From an uncultured Planctomycetaceae bacterium (GTDB lineage Bacteria > Planctomycetota > Planctomycetia > Pirellulales > Pirellulaceae), in contig CAIPEB010000020.1 of the NCBI GenBank assembly GCA_903863885.1, positions 1 to 64,000 of the forward strand: DNA of 64,000 nt, in the 5' to 3' direction. Both the position numbers and the translations under genes were made by a program. This document shows, one piece after another, positions 55,301-64,000 of the stretch (within the stretch, counting starts at the first letter, position 1; the number at the start of each line of letters is the position of its first letter). The notes under the pieces were generated by a model. The model saw nothing but the letters and a program-made list of their open reading frames with translations, had not been told where the DNA came from and did not search any database.

Positions 55301-55851
55301 GCCTGCGCCATCGCCAACTTGACTGACGGCACAGTGGACAGATCCATCCCCAGCCAGAATGCGCTCTGGTCCAGCGGCTCGAGATACTGGACGGGAAACA
55401 GATCTTCCTTGGTGGCCGCTCGATCGCGGACCGCCTCATCCGGGCCGAGTTCCGTGATGCGATAACCCGTCAACCCCTCTTCCACTCCGGTGGCTTCGTG
55501 TGCGGCCCGCGATTTGGCCGGGACCCGCGGAATCCACATCACTGCGTCGATGTCGCGGTCTTCCCGGACCCGGCCGCGAAAGACCGTGCGAAAATTCTTC
55601 AGCGTCCCGGGTTTGGCTTCGTTGATAAAAGCCGACAGCCCGTAGACCGCCGTGACGTCCGTGCGAAACCGGGCCTCCAACGTGCGGATGTGCTGGCCGG
55701 CGTCCGCCTCGAACTGCGCAATGACGACGTGCCTCTCGCGCGCAGACAGCAACCAATAGCCGGCGAGCGACGATGCCGCACCCAACAGTGCAATCGTCCC
55801 CAGAACGACGAGACGCGTCCGCCGGTTGCTGCCCGTGAACAGCTTCGACAT
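52333..55851 (-). CDS. CHASE-PAS-PAS hybrid sensor histidine kinase with two receivers
   Basis: A 1172-residue membrane kinase. Helix 1 (about 13-33), an extracytoplasmic CHASE sensor (about 45-250: [16 protein letters not shown]), helix 2 (about 316-340), a short coiled coil, then two PAS/PAC units (from about 375; second begins [20 protein letters not shown]). HisKA has H664 in [14 protein letters not shown]. The HATPase carries [18 protein letters not shown] and [10 protein letters not shown]. Two receivers have phosphoacceptors D953 (LVLADAGMP) and D1091 ([13 protein letters not shown]). No Hpt domain or separate regulator is adjacent, so the phosphorelay partner is elsewhere. GGAGGGAGGG precedes the ATG. 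The ligand is unknown. Confidence 0.94.
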   Translation of the reverse strand: MSKLFTGSNRRTRLVVLGTIALLGAASSLAGYWLLSARERHVVIAQFEADAGQHIRTLEARFRTDVTAVYGLSAFINEAKPGTLKNFRTVFRGRVREDRDIDAVMWIPRVPAKSRAAHEATGVEEGLTGYRITELGPDEAVRDRAATKEDLFPVQYLEPLDQSAFWLGMDLSTVPSVKLAMAQAVDSGQLTVSAPIYMHGRVSVVALRPVLEALDLQDTAAARRQKLVGYLAVLIPVDQMMDIALRPLSGDIDVVLYDVGSGSQLNFVCSFDSKQQKTMIARGMIPTEPEGTDISVRSALDVPGRIWTTQCFPNSRYFLRRQAPTSWVALVLGLLVTAVVTAYVQAVMYQTVRVERLVVQRTSELQEANASLEREIRDRRLAQDALRESEHRFRALVENSSDWIWETDRAGFFRYVSPRVEELLGYSVDELVARRSTDLIVPHERSDAQALFEQAAERCEPLVGVESVFLHRNGRQVFVETNAAPILDAAGQVIGYRGITRDMTARRQAEAELAYERFLLNTLLQYSTDFIYFKDAESRFIRISHSLSKYFNLRDSSQAIGMSDLDIFGDENARQYLADEQEVMRSGRPVVNKEEEQISPAGDKRWLLTSKMCLRNASGDVVGTFGISRDITLRKQAEETLRLAKEAAEAANRAKSDFLANMSHEIRTPMNAIIGMTELLLDTEMSPSQRDYVRMVLQSGESLLSILNDILDFAKIEAGKLVLQASVFDLQETLGDTMKSLAFRAHSRKLELLTHFDINVPRRLVGDAGRLRQVVINLVGNAIKFTEIGEVQLRVGYDPQPEGRPMLTIAVSDTGIGIAPAKQATIFEAFEQADTSMTRRYGGTGLGLAICSQLVTLMEGKIWVESEVGKGSTFYLRIPVQVADEQEIPQGTPQFDGVRVLVVDDNATHREILQELLADWRFKVSVADSAEHAWQSLVEAAESGERFELVLADAGMPGRDGFSLASRIREQDKLSTVVIMMLSSGDRSGEIARCESLGVKSYVLKPVKPSELEDALAMALGALPQAESLEEPASGEKSRPLRILLAEDSPVNQKLAIFLLENEGHTVTVANDGKEAVAALESHPFDLVLMDVQMPEMDGFEAVAIIRAQERSLGTHTPIIAMTAHAMKGDRERCLEAGMDDYVPKPVRAHELFETIDQVLATVKNHRKEAAS

Positions 55852-56029
55852 GCAGGCCCTCCCTCCGCGCGGCCTGTCTGCGCCGAGACCGCCGGGAACC
55901 CCATCAATGGATCGGTGCCGCTTGACTGTCCGCGGCTCAGTTCCATTCTAACTAAGAGCAAACCCGCAGCGATATCTCCGACCGGATCGTTATTCGGCTC
56001 CAGCGGGGTATTCGGGCGGCCGTGGCGGA

Positions 56030-59000
56030 TCACGGCCCGGAGCCGGCCGGAGCCCGATCGGATGCGTCCCCGGGCGACCACATCCGCACCCAGTCATCCC
56101 AGGCGATCGGAACGCGACTGAACATGATCTCGTCGCAGGTCAGCTCGGAAGGCTCATTGACGAACCGCAGCGGGGTCGTCAAGGCTGCCGTGGCCCCCGT
56201 GTCCCGGAGCTTGTAGAGCCCCCCGAACGCGTATCGCCCGTCCCGCCAGACGAGAATCCCGTCCCCGATGATGTCATACCAGAAGAGGTTGCCCCCCAGC
56301 CGCTCCGCAACCCGCTCCCAGACCATGTCGACGCCCGCCGCCTTGAAAAGACCGTTCAGGGCGTTTTGGAAAGCCGTGCGTTGCTCGCGCGGCAGCGAAT
56401 CCAGCCACCCGCGAGCCGCCGTGGAGGCGACCAGCCACCCGCCCCGCTCCTGGAGCAACAGGCAAAGCGGCTGGTGTGGCAGATCGCCGCGGCACAGTTC
56501 CAGACTCACCTGGTTCGAGGCCAGACGGATCCGGCCGATTTCCAGCCGCGCGCCCCGCCACTCATCGCACTCGTTCAACAACGGCACGAGCGTGCGGTCC
56601 ACAAAACTCCACAATGACTTTTCGACGTGGTTCAGTTTTTCTCTCTGCTTGTTGGCCGCTTTCGAACCGGCCGACAGGGCGGACGGATACTGCGCGGCGC
56701 GAAGTCTGGCGAAAATGCGGGGAATCGTGCCGGAATGGAATCCGAGCCGCAGCAGCCGCAGCATCGTCTCGCCGTGATCCCCGATCGGAACGGGCTTCAG
56801 ATTCCTCGGCCGATTCGCCGCGTACAGCCGCCAGTTTTCCTTGAGTTCCCACACCAGAAATCCGAACACGCCCGGAAGCAGAAACACCGTCGTCCCGGCG
56901 ATCGTATTGGCCAGAAACCCGCCCAGCGGCATCAGCGGCGCCGCCAGCAGCCGGGTCAACTGGATGCTGAACGGCAACATGATCTTGTGCGATACCGTGA
57001 CCACGGGAAAGTGCTTGATCGGGTTGACCTGCGGCTCGATCAGCAACGTGACATAGATACGAATCACATAGTTGATCGTCGCCCACAGGGGAGACAACAC
57101 GATCTTCGCCGCAAGGGCCCAACGGTTCTCGCCCGTTCGGAACAGCAGCCACTCGTCCACCGTGTACAGGACCTGCTCCACGGTCTGGAGCAGGAACTGA
57201 AACAGATCGATGATCAGCCGCAACCCCGCCGTGAACACGTGCAGGTGCAATCCGCGCAACCCGCGCACCACCTGATCCGTCACCCATTCGTCCGCGTACC
57301 GCCCGATCGGCGAGTTCAGCATGAGGTTGACGACAAGAAAGGCCGACACGGAGGTGCTCCAGCCGACTCCTTCGCCCCCCCATCCGATCGGATACAGCAG
57401 GCAAGTCGTGATGAAAAGCGGCTTGAGCAGGAAGTTGATCGATGCCGTGTACAGCGGACTGTCCAACAACCGCCGCACCCACGGAAGCCGAAGCGTCGCC
57501 ATGGGGAAGTCGTAGAACAGCCGCCGCATGAACTGCCTCACCGCGCGCAATCCGGCCAGGCATCGCTCGCGAAACGGCTGGTTCTCCAGCAACATCAGCA
57601 GGAACACGCCGAGCACCAGCAGCTGCACGAGGCCGAGCACATCGGGGGACGCGTTCGCCTCCGGCGTCAGGATTGTCGACGGCACCGCCGTTGCCGCGCT
57701 GCCCGCCGCCTTCGCGTCCGAACCGTGACCGAAAAGAGTCGCGATGTGCCGCACGCCTTCCAGAATCAGAAACGCGCCCCCGAACGGCAGTGCCAGATAG
57801 CGAGTGAGGAAACGTCCGAATCGCGTGCCGAAAGCCATCGCGCTCAAACGATGCGACATCCGCAGATAAACGGGCCCATGGTGGTAGATGCCGTCCAGGG
57901 CCGCCTCCAATCGCCGGTCGATCCGCAACAGCAAGTCGCCCGTAATCAGCTCGCGAAGCCGCGTCAGATCAGGCAGCTTCAGATTGTTCTGGGACAACCG
58001 GTCACGGATATCGCCGAAACTCAGGTAGCCATGCCGGGCAATGCGATCCAGCAACTCCTCGACGATCTTGCGAAACGCGATACGCTCCGGCAAATTGACC
58101 GGCAGCAGTCCTTCTCCCGACATCACGCGCGTGATCACAGGCCGCAGGTGCTCCCGCAATTCCATCTGGCTGTTCGAAACGGCCGTCTCGATCAACTCGG
58201 ACAGTCGGTCGCGCGCCGCACCCGTCAGGCTCGAGGCAAGCACCTTGCGGGCCGCGCCCTGCAGATGCTTGGCGACCAGAGCCTCGCGCAGAAACGGCAG
58301 CGGCCGCCGCAGCGGAACTCGCCCCCACGCCCGCACCCAGCCCATGATGTCCAGCGCAAAGACGCCCCGCTCATGTTCGATGCAGACCTTCTGCAGATCG
58401 TAAAGCAATCGCGATTCCACGGTGCGAAACCCGCGATCGGCGTGCTCAAGCACCGGAATCAACGCCGCAATCCAAAGCTTCGCGGCTTCATCGGAAAGTC
58501 CGATCGCATGCTGCAGCCGCCGGACGAGCCGCTTCAGCTCGGCCTGGGCCAGCGACTTCATCCGCCCGACATGGTTCGGCAACGCCAGCCTCGCCGCCTT
58601 GTTCCGCAGAATGGCCCCTTTCACCGCGTTGCCGACCGTGCCCGCCCGCTCGGCGCGGGCAATCAGCCGCCAATAGGCCGGGTGCGATGGTCGCAATGGA
58701 TCGATCTCGATCGGTTCCGCTGCCTCGTGCTCGGCCGACTCATCCTCGGGAGGCGCGGCCGGGCGTTCCGCCCCCGCCAATCGCGTTCCCTCATAGATCG
58801 CCAGATGGTCCACGTCGAGATACAGGATCTGAGCCACCCGCTCCAGATCGCGAATCGCCGGAAAATGCCACGGAAGCTCGTCGGGCGCAAAGTAACTCAG
58901 CTCCAGAAACTCGGCGGCGAATTCGACGTAGGTCGAGAGGTCCGTTCGCGGATTGAGCAGCAGATTGTCGCGTTGCAAAACGCCCCGGATCTCGGAGTAC

Positions 59001-59431
59001 TCGGCCGACCCGAGTCGCCTCAGACGGTCCAGCACGTCATCCTCGGTCAACCGCCCCGATACGATCCGACGCTGCAATTCCCGATGCACGCGGGCATGAA
59101 ACAGCAGCCGCCAGTAATCGAACAACACGTCCGACGCGGCCCGATGCTCGAGCGACTCGTCGTCCGGGCGTTTGAGCAGCAGAAGCGCGTCAGGCAAATC
59201 ACGCTGCGAGTCCAGCTCCATCTCGAAACGGCTCACCAGATCCAGCAGCCGCTCGCGGAGAATCACGTAGTTCGTCTCGTGGGGCACGCTGAACCCGATC
59301 GGAATCCGCCGGTCCATGCGGATCACCCGCCGCAGCAATCGCGGCGACAGGAGCAGCGCGGCCGGATCAGCCGCCCGAAGCGACTCGTCCAATTCCTGCA
59401 GCGTCAGGTGTTGTATGTCCGTTGAGGTCAT
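56030..59431 (-). CDS. Very large membrane protein of unknown function
   Basis: A 1133-residue protein. Residues 1-525 are soluble and mostly helical, rich in Arg and Leu (MTSTDIQHLTLQELDESLRA; LDVDHLAIYEGTRL; NKAARLALPNHVGRMKSLAQ). About six or seven membrane helices follow between residues 545 and 862, for example VLGLVQLLVLGVFLLMLL, LFITTCLLYPIGWG and AGTTVFLLPGVFGFLVWEL. The last 270 residues are soluble again and end in a compact domain (FWYDIIGDGILVWRDGRYAFGG). No nucleotide-binding or catalytic motif is recognised. A start at 59431 gives a normal ORF, but no strong ribosome-binding site is seen. No recognisable partner is adjacent. Confidence 0.8.
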   Translation of the reverse strand: MTSTDIQHLTLQELDESLRAADPAALLLSPRLLRRVIRMDRRIPIGFSVPHETNYVILRERLLDLVSRFEMELDSQRDLPDALLLLKRPDDESLEHRAASDVLFDYWRLLFHARVHRELQRRIVSGRLTEDDVLDRLRRLGSAEYSEIRGVLQRDNLLLNPRTDLSTYVEFAAEFLELSYFAPDELPWHFPAIRDLERVAQILYLDVDHLAIYEGTRLAGAERPAAPPEDESAEHEAAEPIEIDPLRPSHPAYWRLIARAERAGTVGNAVKGAILRNKAARLALPNHVGRMKSLAQAELKRLVRRLQHAIGLSDEAAKLWIAALIPVLEHADRGFRTVESRLLYDLQKVCIEHERGVFALDIMGWVRAWGRVPLRRPLPFLREALVAKHLQGAARKVLASSLTGAARDRLSELIETAVSNSQMELREHLRPVITRVMSGEGLLPVNLPERIAFRKIVEELLDRIARHGYLSFGDIRDRLSQNNLKLPDLTRLRELITGDLLLRIDRRLEAALDGIYHHGPVYLRMSHRLSAMAFGTRFGRFLTRYLALPFGGAFLILEGVRHIATLFGHGSDAKAAGSAATAVPSTILTPEANASPDVLGLVQLLVLGVFLLMLLENQPFRERCLAGLRAVRQFMRRLFYDFPMATLRLPWVRRLLDSPLYTASINFLLKPLFITTCLLYPIGWGGEGVGWSTSVSAFLVVNLMLNSPIGRYADEWVTDQVVRGLRGLHLHVFTAGLRLIIDLFQFLLQTVEQVLYTVDEWLLFRTGENRWALAAKIVLSPLWATINYVIRIYVTLLIEPQVNPIKHFPVVTVSHKIMLPFSIQLTRLLAAPLMPLGGFLANTIAGTTVFLLPGVFGFLVWELKENWRLYAANRPRNLKPVPIGDHGETMLRLLRLGFHSGTIPRIFARLRAAQYPSALSAGSKAANKQREKLNHVEKSLWSFVDRTLVPLLNECDEWRGARLEIGRIRLASNQVSLELCRGDLPHQPLCLLLQERGGWLVASTAARGWLDSLPREQRTAFQNALNGLFKAAGVDMVWERVAERLGGNLFWYDIIGDGILVWRDGRYAFGGLYKLRDTGATAALTTPLRFVNEPSELTCDEIMFSRVPIAWDDWVRMWSPGDASDRAPAGSGP

Positions 59432-59480
59432 AAGGAGTCTGGAGTCCGGAGCAAGTCATCAAACGATCCGACTGCCCTTC

Positions 59481-59668
59481 TGGGCGGCACGGGTGGCTTG
59501 TCCACCCCTTGTTCGAACCTGCCGTGTGTCCGATCATTTTACGTCCTTATCGGACGCCCCTTGCGAGTCATTTCCACACATTCAAGGTCGTGCACTGCCG
59601 TCGAGGATGATGCATGTTCGCCTTATGTACATAGGCGACAACGGATGGACAAGCCATCCGTGCCACCC
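59481..59668. repeat. Inverted pair of REP-like palindromes (REPIN-like)
   Basis: Two copies of the palindromic element found at 7409-7437 lie here in opposite orientation. The left one (59481-59508) has stem GGGTGG-CTTGT-CCACCC preceded by GGCAC; the right one (59641-59668) has stem ACGGATGG-ACAAG-CCATCCGT followed by GCCACCC. Between them is another dyad, GTCCGAT (59528-59534) with ATCGGAC (59549-59555). The pair sits in the 488-bp divergent spacer 59432-59919, which has no gene and also carries GGAGTCTGGAGTCC near its left end. Confidence 0.75.
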
Positions 59669-59919
59669 AAGACAGTTGCATTACCTCCACTGCCGACTGC
59701 CGGTTGCCGTCACGCCGACTCCGTTGCAGACTAGCGGCCGCCGTGCAAATATGTCTATCCCAAATGATCGAGCGAGACCTTGCCATTCTATACGCCGATG
59801 CCGGACCTGCGAGATCGCTTGCGGCGATCGCTGCGTGCGGACAAACTAGGAACTCCCGCGGGGGCTACACCGAATGCCGTGAATGCCTGCATGCCGATGA
59901 TGATCGAGGAAAGTCAAAC

Positions 59920-60870
59920 ATGATTCGTCTCCGACCGACTTGCTGCACCCTGGCCGCTCTGATTGCGGCACTGGCGGTTCTCCCGGCCGGCTGCCAGCCG
60001 CAGAAAGAGAAGAACGACCGCCCGATGATCGGACTGGCCGTTCCCTCCCTGACGCACCCGTTCTTCATCCATCTCAAGAATAATGTCATGGACGAAGCCG
60101 GGAAGCTGGGCGTGGAAGTGGTCGCGGCCGATGCGGAAGACGTGGCTGCGCGCCAGATGTCGATCGTCGAGGACTTCATCGCCCGCGGCGTGGACGGCGT
60201 ACTGATATCTCCCATCGGCGCCGACGCACTCGTGCCGGCGATCGAAGCGCTGAATCAGGCCGGCATCCCGGTGGCGACGCTGGACCGCAAGGTGAGCGGC
60301 GGCGAAGTCCTCGTGCACGTCGGAGCCGACAACGTCGAGGGCGGCCGCGTCGCCGCGCGGTACATCATCGAGCGACTCGGCGGAAAGGGGAACATCCTGC
60401 AATTGGAAGGCACTCCCGGCGCTTCGCCCGCCATCGACCGCAAGAAGGGCTTCGAGGAAGAAATCGCCAAGACACCCATGAAGATCGTCGCCTCGCAACC
60501 CGCCGATTTCATGCGTGCCAAGGGCCAGTCCGTCATGGAGAACCTGCTTCAGGTCCACGAGGACTTTCAAGCCGTGTACGCAGCCAACGACGAGATGATG
60601 CTCGGCGCTCTCGAGGCGATGCAGGCAAAGAAGATCGAACCCGGGCGGGTCGTGACGCTCGGCTACGACGCCATCCCGGACGCGCTGCGGTATCTGAAGG
60701 AAGGCCGGCTCGACGCCACCATCGAACAGTTTCCAGGCAAACAGGCCCGCACCGCGCTGCAACTGCTCGTCGCGTTCCTGCGCGATGGGAAGAAGCCGGA
60801 GAAAGCCGAAGTCTACATCCAGCCGGTCGTCATCGACTCCAAGCACCTCGATCAGGCCGAGCAGAAATAG
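59920..60870 (+). CDS. Sugar ABC transporter substrate-binding lipoprotein (RbsB-like)
   Basis: A 316-residue periplasmic binding protein of the RbsB/periplasmic-binding-protein-like I family. Lipobox LPAGC with C25, then IGLAVPSLTHPFFIHLKNN, GVDGVLISPIGADALVPAI, HVGADNVEGGRVAARYIIERL and VYAANDEMMLGALEAM. GAGGAA at good spacing fixes the ATG at 59920. It probably binds a pentose, hexose or sugar alcohol. It is followed 20 bp later by its permease. Confidence 0.92.
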   Translation: MIRLRPTCCTLAALIAALAVLPAGCQPQKEKNDRPMIGLAVPSLTHPFFIHLKNNVMDEAGKLGVEVVAADAEDVAARQMSIVEDFIARGVDGVLISPIGADALVPAIEALNQAGIPVATLDRKVSGGEVLVHVGADNVEGGRVAARYIIERLGGKGNILQLEGTPGASPAIDRKKGFEEEIAKTPMKIVASQPADFMRAKGQSVMENLLQVHEDFQAVYAANDEMMLGALEAMQAKKIEPGRVVTLGYDAIPDALRYLKEGRLDATIEQFPGKQARTALQLLVAFLRDGKKPEKAEVYIQPVVIDSKHLDQAEQK

Positions 60871-60890
60871 CAACCCGCGCCTCGCGTGTC

Positions 60891-61829
60891 ATGAAGCAGC
60901 TTCAAGCCATCCTGCGGCAGTACGGCATCCTGCTGGGATTCGCGGCGGTCATCGTCGCGTTGTCCATACTCTCCCCGTCGTTTCTCACGTCGCGCAATCT
61001 GCTGAACCTCGTGCGGCAAACCTCGGTGCACGGCATCATGGCAGTCGGCATGACGTTCGTGATTCTCAGCGGCGGCATCGACCTGTCGGTCGGCTCGCTG
61101 CTGGCGCTGACTGGAGTCTTCTGCGCCAGCCTCGAGCGATCCGGCGTCCCGCTTCCCGTCGTCGTAACCGCAACGCTGCTGCTCGGCGCCGCCGTCGGCG
61201 CAGCCAACGGCGTGGTGATCACCAAGGGCAGAGTAACACCTTTCGTAGTCACGCTCGGATCGATGAGCATGCTGCGCGGATTCGCGCACATCTATACGGA
61301 CGGCCAGCCGATCAGCGGATTCAGTCAGGCATTCCGCTGGATCGGCTCCGGAGAAATCCTGCGGATTCCCGTTCCCGTCATCCTGCTGCTGGCCGTCACC
61401 GGCGTGGCCGCCTTCGTGCTGCGACGCACCGTCATGGGACGCTATACCTATGCGATCGGAAGCAACGCGGTCGCCACGCGACTGGCCGGTGTGTCGGTCG
61501 ACCCGTATCAGTGTGCCGCTTACGTGATCTGCGGGACAACGTCCGCACTCGGCGCGCTGGTGCTCACTTCCAGGCTGAACGCCGCGGAGTCCGTCGCGGG
61601 CACGGGCTACGAACTCGACGTGATCGCCTCCGTGGTGATCGGCGGCACGAGCCTGATGGGAGGGCGAGGCAGCGTCTGGGGCACGTTGATCGGCGCACTG
61701 CTGATCGGCGCCATCAACAACGGCATGAACCTGCTGATGATCCCGTCCTACTATCAGCTCGTCGTCAAAGGCGCGATCATCGTCGCGGCCGTACTGGTCG
61801 ATCGCTTCCGCGCCTCGGACCTGTCCTGA
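60891..61829 (+). CDS. RbsC-like sugar ABC transporter permease
   Basis: A 312-residue, eight-to-ten-helix permease of the BPD_transp_2 family. HGIMAVGMTFVILSGGIDLSVGSLLAL and the coupling region near NGVVITKGRVTPFVVTLGSM are diagnostic; GTGYELDVIASVVIGGTSLMGGRG is the other conserved block. The ATP-binding component normally found between the binding protein and permease (RbsA-like) is absent here, and the next gene is on the opposite strand. Confidence 0.93.
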   Translation: MKQLQAILRQYGILLGFAAVIVALSILSPSFLTSRNLLNLVRQTSVHGIMAVGMTFVILSGGIDLSVGSLLALTGVFCASLERSGVPLPVVVTATLLLGAAVGAANGVVITKGRVTPFVVTLGSMSMLRGFAHIYTDGQPISGFSQAFRWIGSGEILRIPVPVILLLAVTGVAAFVLRRTVMGRYTYAIGSNAVATRLAGVSVDPYQCAAYVICGTTSALGALVLTSRLNAAESVAGTGYELDVIASVVIGGTSLMGGRGSVWGTLIGALLIGAINNGMNLLMIPSYYQLVVKGAIIVAAVLVDRFRASDLS

Positions 61830-61845
61830 GATCGGCAACCGCGGC

Positions 61846-63309
61846 TCAGGCAAGCAGCTCCTTGACGACGCGAGCCGGTTCGACGCCCGTAAGCCGCTGA
61901 TCGAGGCCCAGGAACTTATACGTAAGCCGCTCGTGATCGAAGCCGAGCAGGTGCAGCACCGTCGCGTGGAAGTCGCGGATGTGAACCGGGTCAGCGACGA
62001 TGTTGTACGAGAAATCGTCCGTCTCGCCGTAAATCGTGCCGCCCTTGGCTCCGCCGCCGGCCATCCACATCGTGAAGCACCGCGGATGATGGTCCCGCCC
62101 GTAGTTCTCGTGCGAAAGCCCGCCCTGCGAATAGATCGTGCGCCCGAACTCGCCGCCCCAGATCACCAGCGTCTCGTTGAGCATGCCGCGCTGCTTCAGA
62201 TCCTGGATCAGCCCGTAACAGGCGCGATCCACATCGCGGCACTGATCGGGAAGCCGCCCCGCCACGTTGGCATGCGTGTCCCAGTTGTTGTGGTAGATCT
62301 GCACGAAGCGAACCCCGCGCTCAACCAATCGTCGCGCCTGCAGCGCCGTGTTGGCGAATGTGCCCGGCTTGCGGGCTTCTTCGCCGTACAGTTCAAACGT
62401 CGAAGCAGGCTCGGAGTTGATGTCGACAAGCTCGGGCACGCTGCTCTGCATGCGGTACGCCAGTTCGTATTGTTTGATGCGAGTGCGGGTCTCCGGATCC
62501 CCGACCTGCTTGTAGTTGATCTCGTTGAGTTCCCGCAGTCCGTCGAGCGTCTTGCGGCGGATCTCGGAAGGCACGCCGGGCGGGTTGTTGATGAACAGGA
62601 TCGGATCGCCGCTGGAGCGGAAGCTCACGCCCGCGTGCTCGCCCGGCAGGTACCCGGCCGACCAGAGCCGCGCCGAAATCGCCTGCACCTGCTCCGTGTT
62701 CGTCGGCTGAGCCACCAGCACCACGAACGTCGGCAGGTTTTCGTTCAGCGAACCGAGACCGTAAGACGTCCACGCGCCGAGGCACGGCCGTCCGGTGATC
62801 TGATTGCCCGTCTGCATGTAGCTGATCGCCGGCTCGTGGTTGATCGCCTCGGTGTACATGCTCCGGATGAAGCACATGTCGTCAACCATCTTCGACGTCC
62901 ACGGCAGCAGTTCGCAGACCCACATGCCGCACTTGCCCTGCCGGGCGAACTTGTACTTCGACGGCGCGATCGGGAACCGTGCCTGGCCCGAAGTCATTGT
63001 GGTCAGCCGCTGGCCCTGGCGCACCGAGTCCGGCAGATCCTTGTCGTAGAAGTCGTTCATCGCCGGTTTGTAGTCGTACAGGTCGAGTTGCGAAGGGCCG
63101 CCAACCATGTGCAGATAGATGACCTGCTTTGCCTTGGCCGGGAAATGCGAGCGGCCCGGCAACGCCGGCTTCGCTACTTCCGGCGCATCCGCCGCGAAAA
63201 TTTCCGGTCCGGCCAGAGTCGCCAGCGCGGCGGTGCCGAGGAAATGCGAACCCCGCTTGAAAAAGTAACGGCGCGTCATGTTGCGCCCGAGTTCGTCAAA
63301 TGTCAGCAT
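61846..63309 (-). CDS. DUF1501 exported protein
   Basis: A 487-residue DUF1501 protein of the alkaline phosphatase/sulfatase-like superfamily. The N-terminus carries a Tat-type signal (TRRYFFKRGSHFLGTAALATLAG). Diagnostic blocks are VIYLHMVGGPSQLDLYDYKP, NNWDTHANV, LVIWGGEFGRTIYSQGG and GRDHHPRCFTMWMAGGG, whose Asp/His residues are probable metal ligands. It is the standard partner of the DUF1553 protein encoded upstream, 52 bp away. Function is unproven; extracytoplasmic hydrolysis of a sulfated or phosphorylated glycan is a common guess. Confidence 0.94.
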   Translation of the reverse strand: MLTFDELGRNMTRRYFFKRGSHFLGTAALATLAGPEIFAADAPEVAKPALPGRSHFPAKAKQVIYLHMVGGPSQLDLYDYKPAMNDFYDKDLPDSVRQGQRLTTMTSGQARFPIAPSKYKFARQGKCGMWVCELLPWTSKMVDDMCFIRSMYTEAINHEPAISYMQTGNQITGRPCLGAWTSYGLGSLNENLPTFVVLVAQPTNTEQVQAISARLWSAGYLPGEHAGVSFRSSGDPILFINNPPGVPSEIRRKTLDGLRELNEINYKQVGDPETRTRIKQYELAYRMQSSVPELVDINSEPASTFELYGEEARKPGTFANTALQARRLVERGVRFVQIYHNNWDTHANVAGRLPDQCRDVDRACYGLIQDLKQRGMLNETLVIWGGEFGRTIYSQGGLSHENYGRDHHPRCFTMWMAGGGAKGGTIYGETDDFSYNIVADPVHIRDFHATVLHLLGFDHERLTYKFLGLDQRLTGVEPARVVKELLA

Positions 63310-63361
63310 GGCTCAATTCCTTTGCGTATATCCCGACGCGCGCCGGAAACAGCGCGGCGTG

Positions 63362-64000
63362 TCACTTGCTGAGCACCTCGTCAAGGTTCATCAATTCGTT
63401 GGCCAGCATCGTCCAGGCCGCCAACTCTTCCTTCGGCAGCGCGACGTCCGGCTTCGATGCGCCGTACGACACCAGCTTGCCCGCATCTTCGCCGCGCGAG
63501 GCGTAGAACTTCAGCAGATCGTCGGCCGAACGCCGAGCCACAGCCAGTTCGTCCTCTCGCAAGTCCCGCAACAGCAGATTTCGCGCGATGTACTGGATCC
63601 GGCCGTCGACGGCGCTGCCCCCCTCCTTCAATGCCCGCTCGGCCAGATGCCGCGCGGCTTCCACGAACTGCTCGTCGTTCAGCGTGACCAGCGCCTGCAG
63701 CGGCGTGTTGGTGCGCTCGCGGCGCACCACGCAGAACTCGCGACTGGGCGCATTGAAAGTGTCGAGCGATGCCGGCGGCGCCATGCGTTTCCAGAACGTA
63801 TAGAGGCTGCGGCGGTAAAGATCCTCGCCGCTGCCCCGCTCATAGCTGCGCGTGTTGCTGACGTTCATCGCGATCGCTTCCCAGACTCCCGGAGGCTGGT
63901 ACGGCTTGACGCTCGGTCCGCCAATGCGGGAGACCAGCAAACCGCTGGCCGCCAGCGCGTAATCGCGAACCATCTCGGCATCCATGCGGAACCGCGGACC
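63362..64000 (-). CDS. DUF1553 (PSD1-type) protein, C-terminal part, cut by window edge
   Basis: The last 212 residues of a gene whose start lies beyond the right edge; the frame is open to base 64000. GPRFRMDAEMVRDYALAASGLL, YQPPGVWEA and the block RTNTPLQALVTLNDEQFVEAARHLAERAL are typical of DUF1553, normally found at the end of proteins that start with PSCyt1 (cytochrome) and DUF1549 domains. It is followed by the DUF1501 gene, the usual order of this pair. Confidence 0.92.
   Translation of the reverse strand, partial: GPRFRMDAEMVRDYALAASGLLVSRIGGPSVKPYQPPGVWEAIAMNVSNTRSYERGSGEDLYRRSLYTFWKRMAPPASLDTFNAPSREFCVVRRERTNTPLQALVTLNDEQFVEAARHLAERALKEGGSAVDGRIQYIARNLLLRDLREDELAVARRSADDLLKFYASRGEDAGKLVSYGASKPDVALPKEELAAWTMLANELMNLDEVLSK

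Noticed and set aside
56627-59425. 932-codon open frame on the plus strand
   Set aside because: Exactly antisense to the large membrane protein. The product is low-complexity Arg/Gln/Pro-rich with no signal or domain.

Overview
The window is GC-rich bacterial chromosome, almost certainly from a planctomycete (Pirellulales-like). The markers are a PSCyt1/PA14/DUF1592-type cytochrome paired with a DUF1552 protein, a DUF1553/DUF1501 pair at the other end, two 3-keto-disaccharide hydrolase-like (DUF1080) exported proteins, a DUF1559 pseudopilin, two CRTAC1 (FG-GAP/ASPIC-UnbV) proteins, and a J-like 'LGIPP..QPPNHYRLLG' protein. No rRNA, tRNA, CRISPR array, complete insertion sequence or phage module was seen. 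Long reading frames antisense to real genes are common here because of the base composition and were left out.

Layout. 1-200: a heptamer tandem array that runs off the left edge. 249-7183: exported catabolic genes (sialate O-acetylesterase, aquaglyceroporin, PSCyt1 + DUF1552, DUF1080). 7538-11229: threonine dehydrogenase, then a cysH-Rrf2 sulfur operon with a candidate operator, then an isocitrate-lyase-superfamily enzyme. 11368-18527: rhamnulokinase, Gfo/Idh/MocA oxidoreductase, an ABC-2 exporter, a GlmU-like enzyme and metF. 18844-21410: a principal-type sigma factor, a STAS protein and a 32-residue membrane peptide. 21611-24397: EF-P beta-lysylation locus (epmA, efp, divergent epmB). 24486-29840: an orphan SenB-type glycosyltransferase, an unknown exported protein, a second DUF1080 protein and the J-like membrane protein. 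29842-38369: a one-strand cluster (DUF1559 pseudopilin, lipoprotein, TPR, CRTAC1, CRTAC1, TPR, small membrane protein). 38629-42992: putative glycosidase, orphan HydE-like radical SAM enzyme, mono-heme secreted protein. 43407-48118: HlyD/ATPase/two FtsX-type permeases. 48137-51285: metY followed by a metX-metW fusion. 51663-59431: small membrane protein, CHASE-PAS-hybrid histidine kinase, very large membrane protein of unknown function. 59920-64000: sugar-binding lipoprotein + RbsC permease without an ATPase, DUF1501, and a truncated DUF1553 gene.

Physiology suggested: a heterotrophic planctomycete that degrades complex, possibly sulfated or acetylated polysaccharides, takes up sugars by ABC transport, reduces sulfate through APS reductase, makes methionine by direct sulfhydrylation of O-acetylhomoserine, and modifies EF-P with beta-lysine. 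The least described material is the DUF1559-TPR-CRTAC1 cluster, the 1133-residue membrane protein, the orphan SenB and HydE homologues, the STAS-linked micropeptide, and several families of short dispersed intergenic repeats, one of which shows covarying stem bases.
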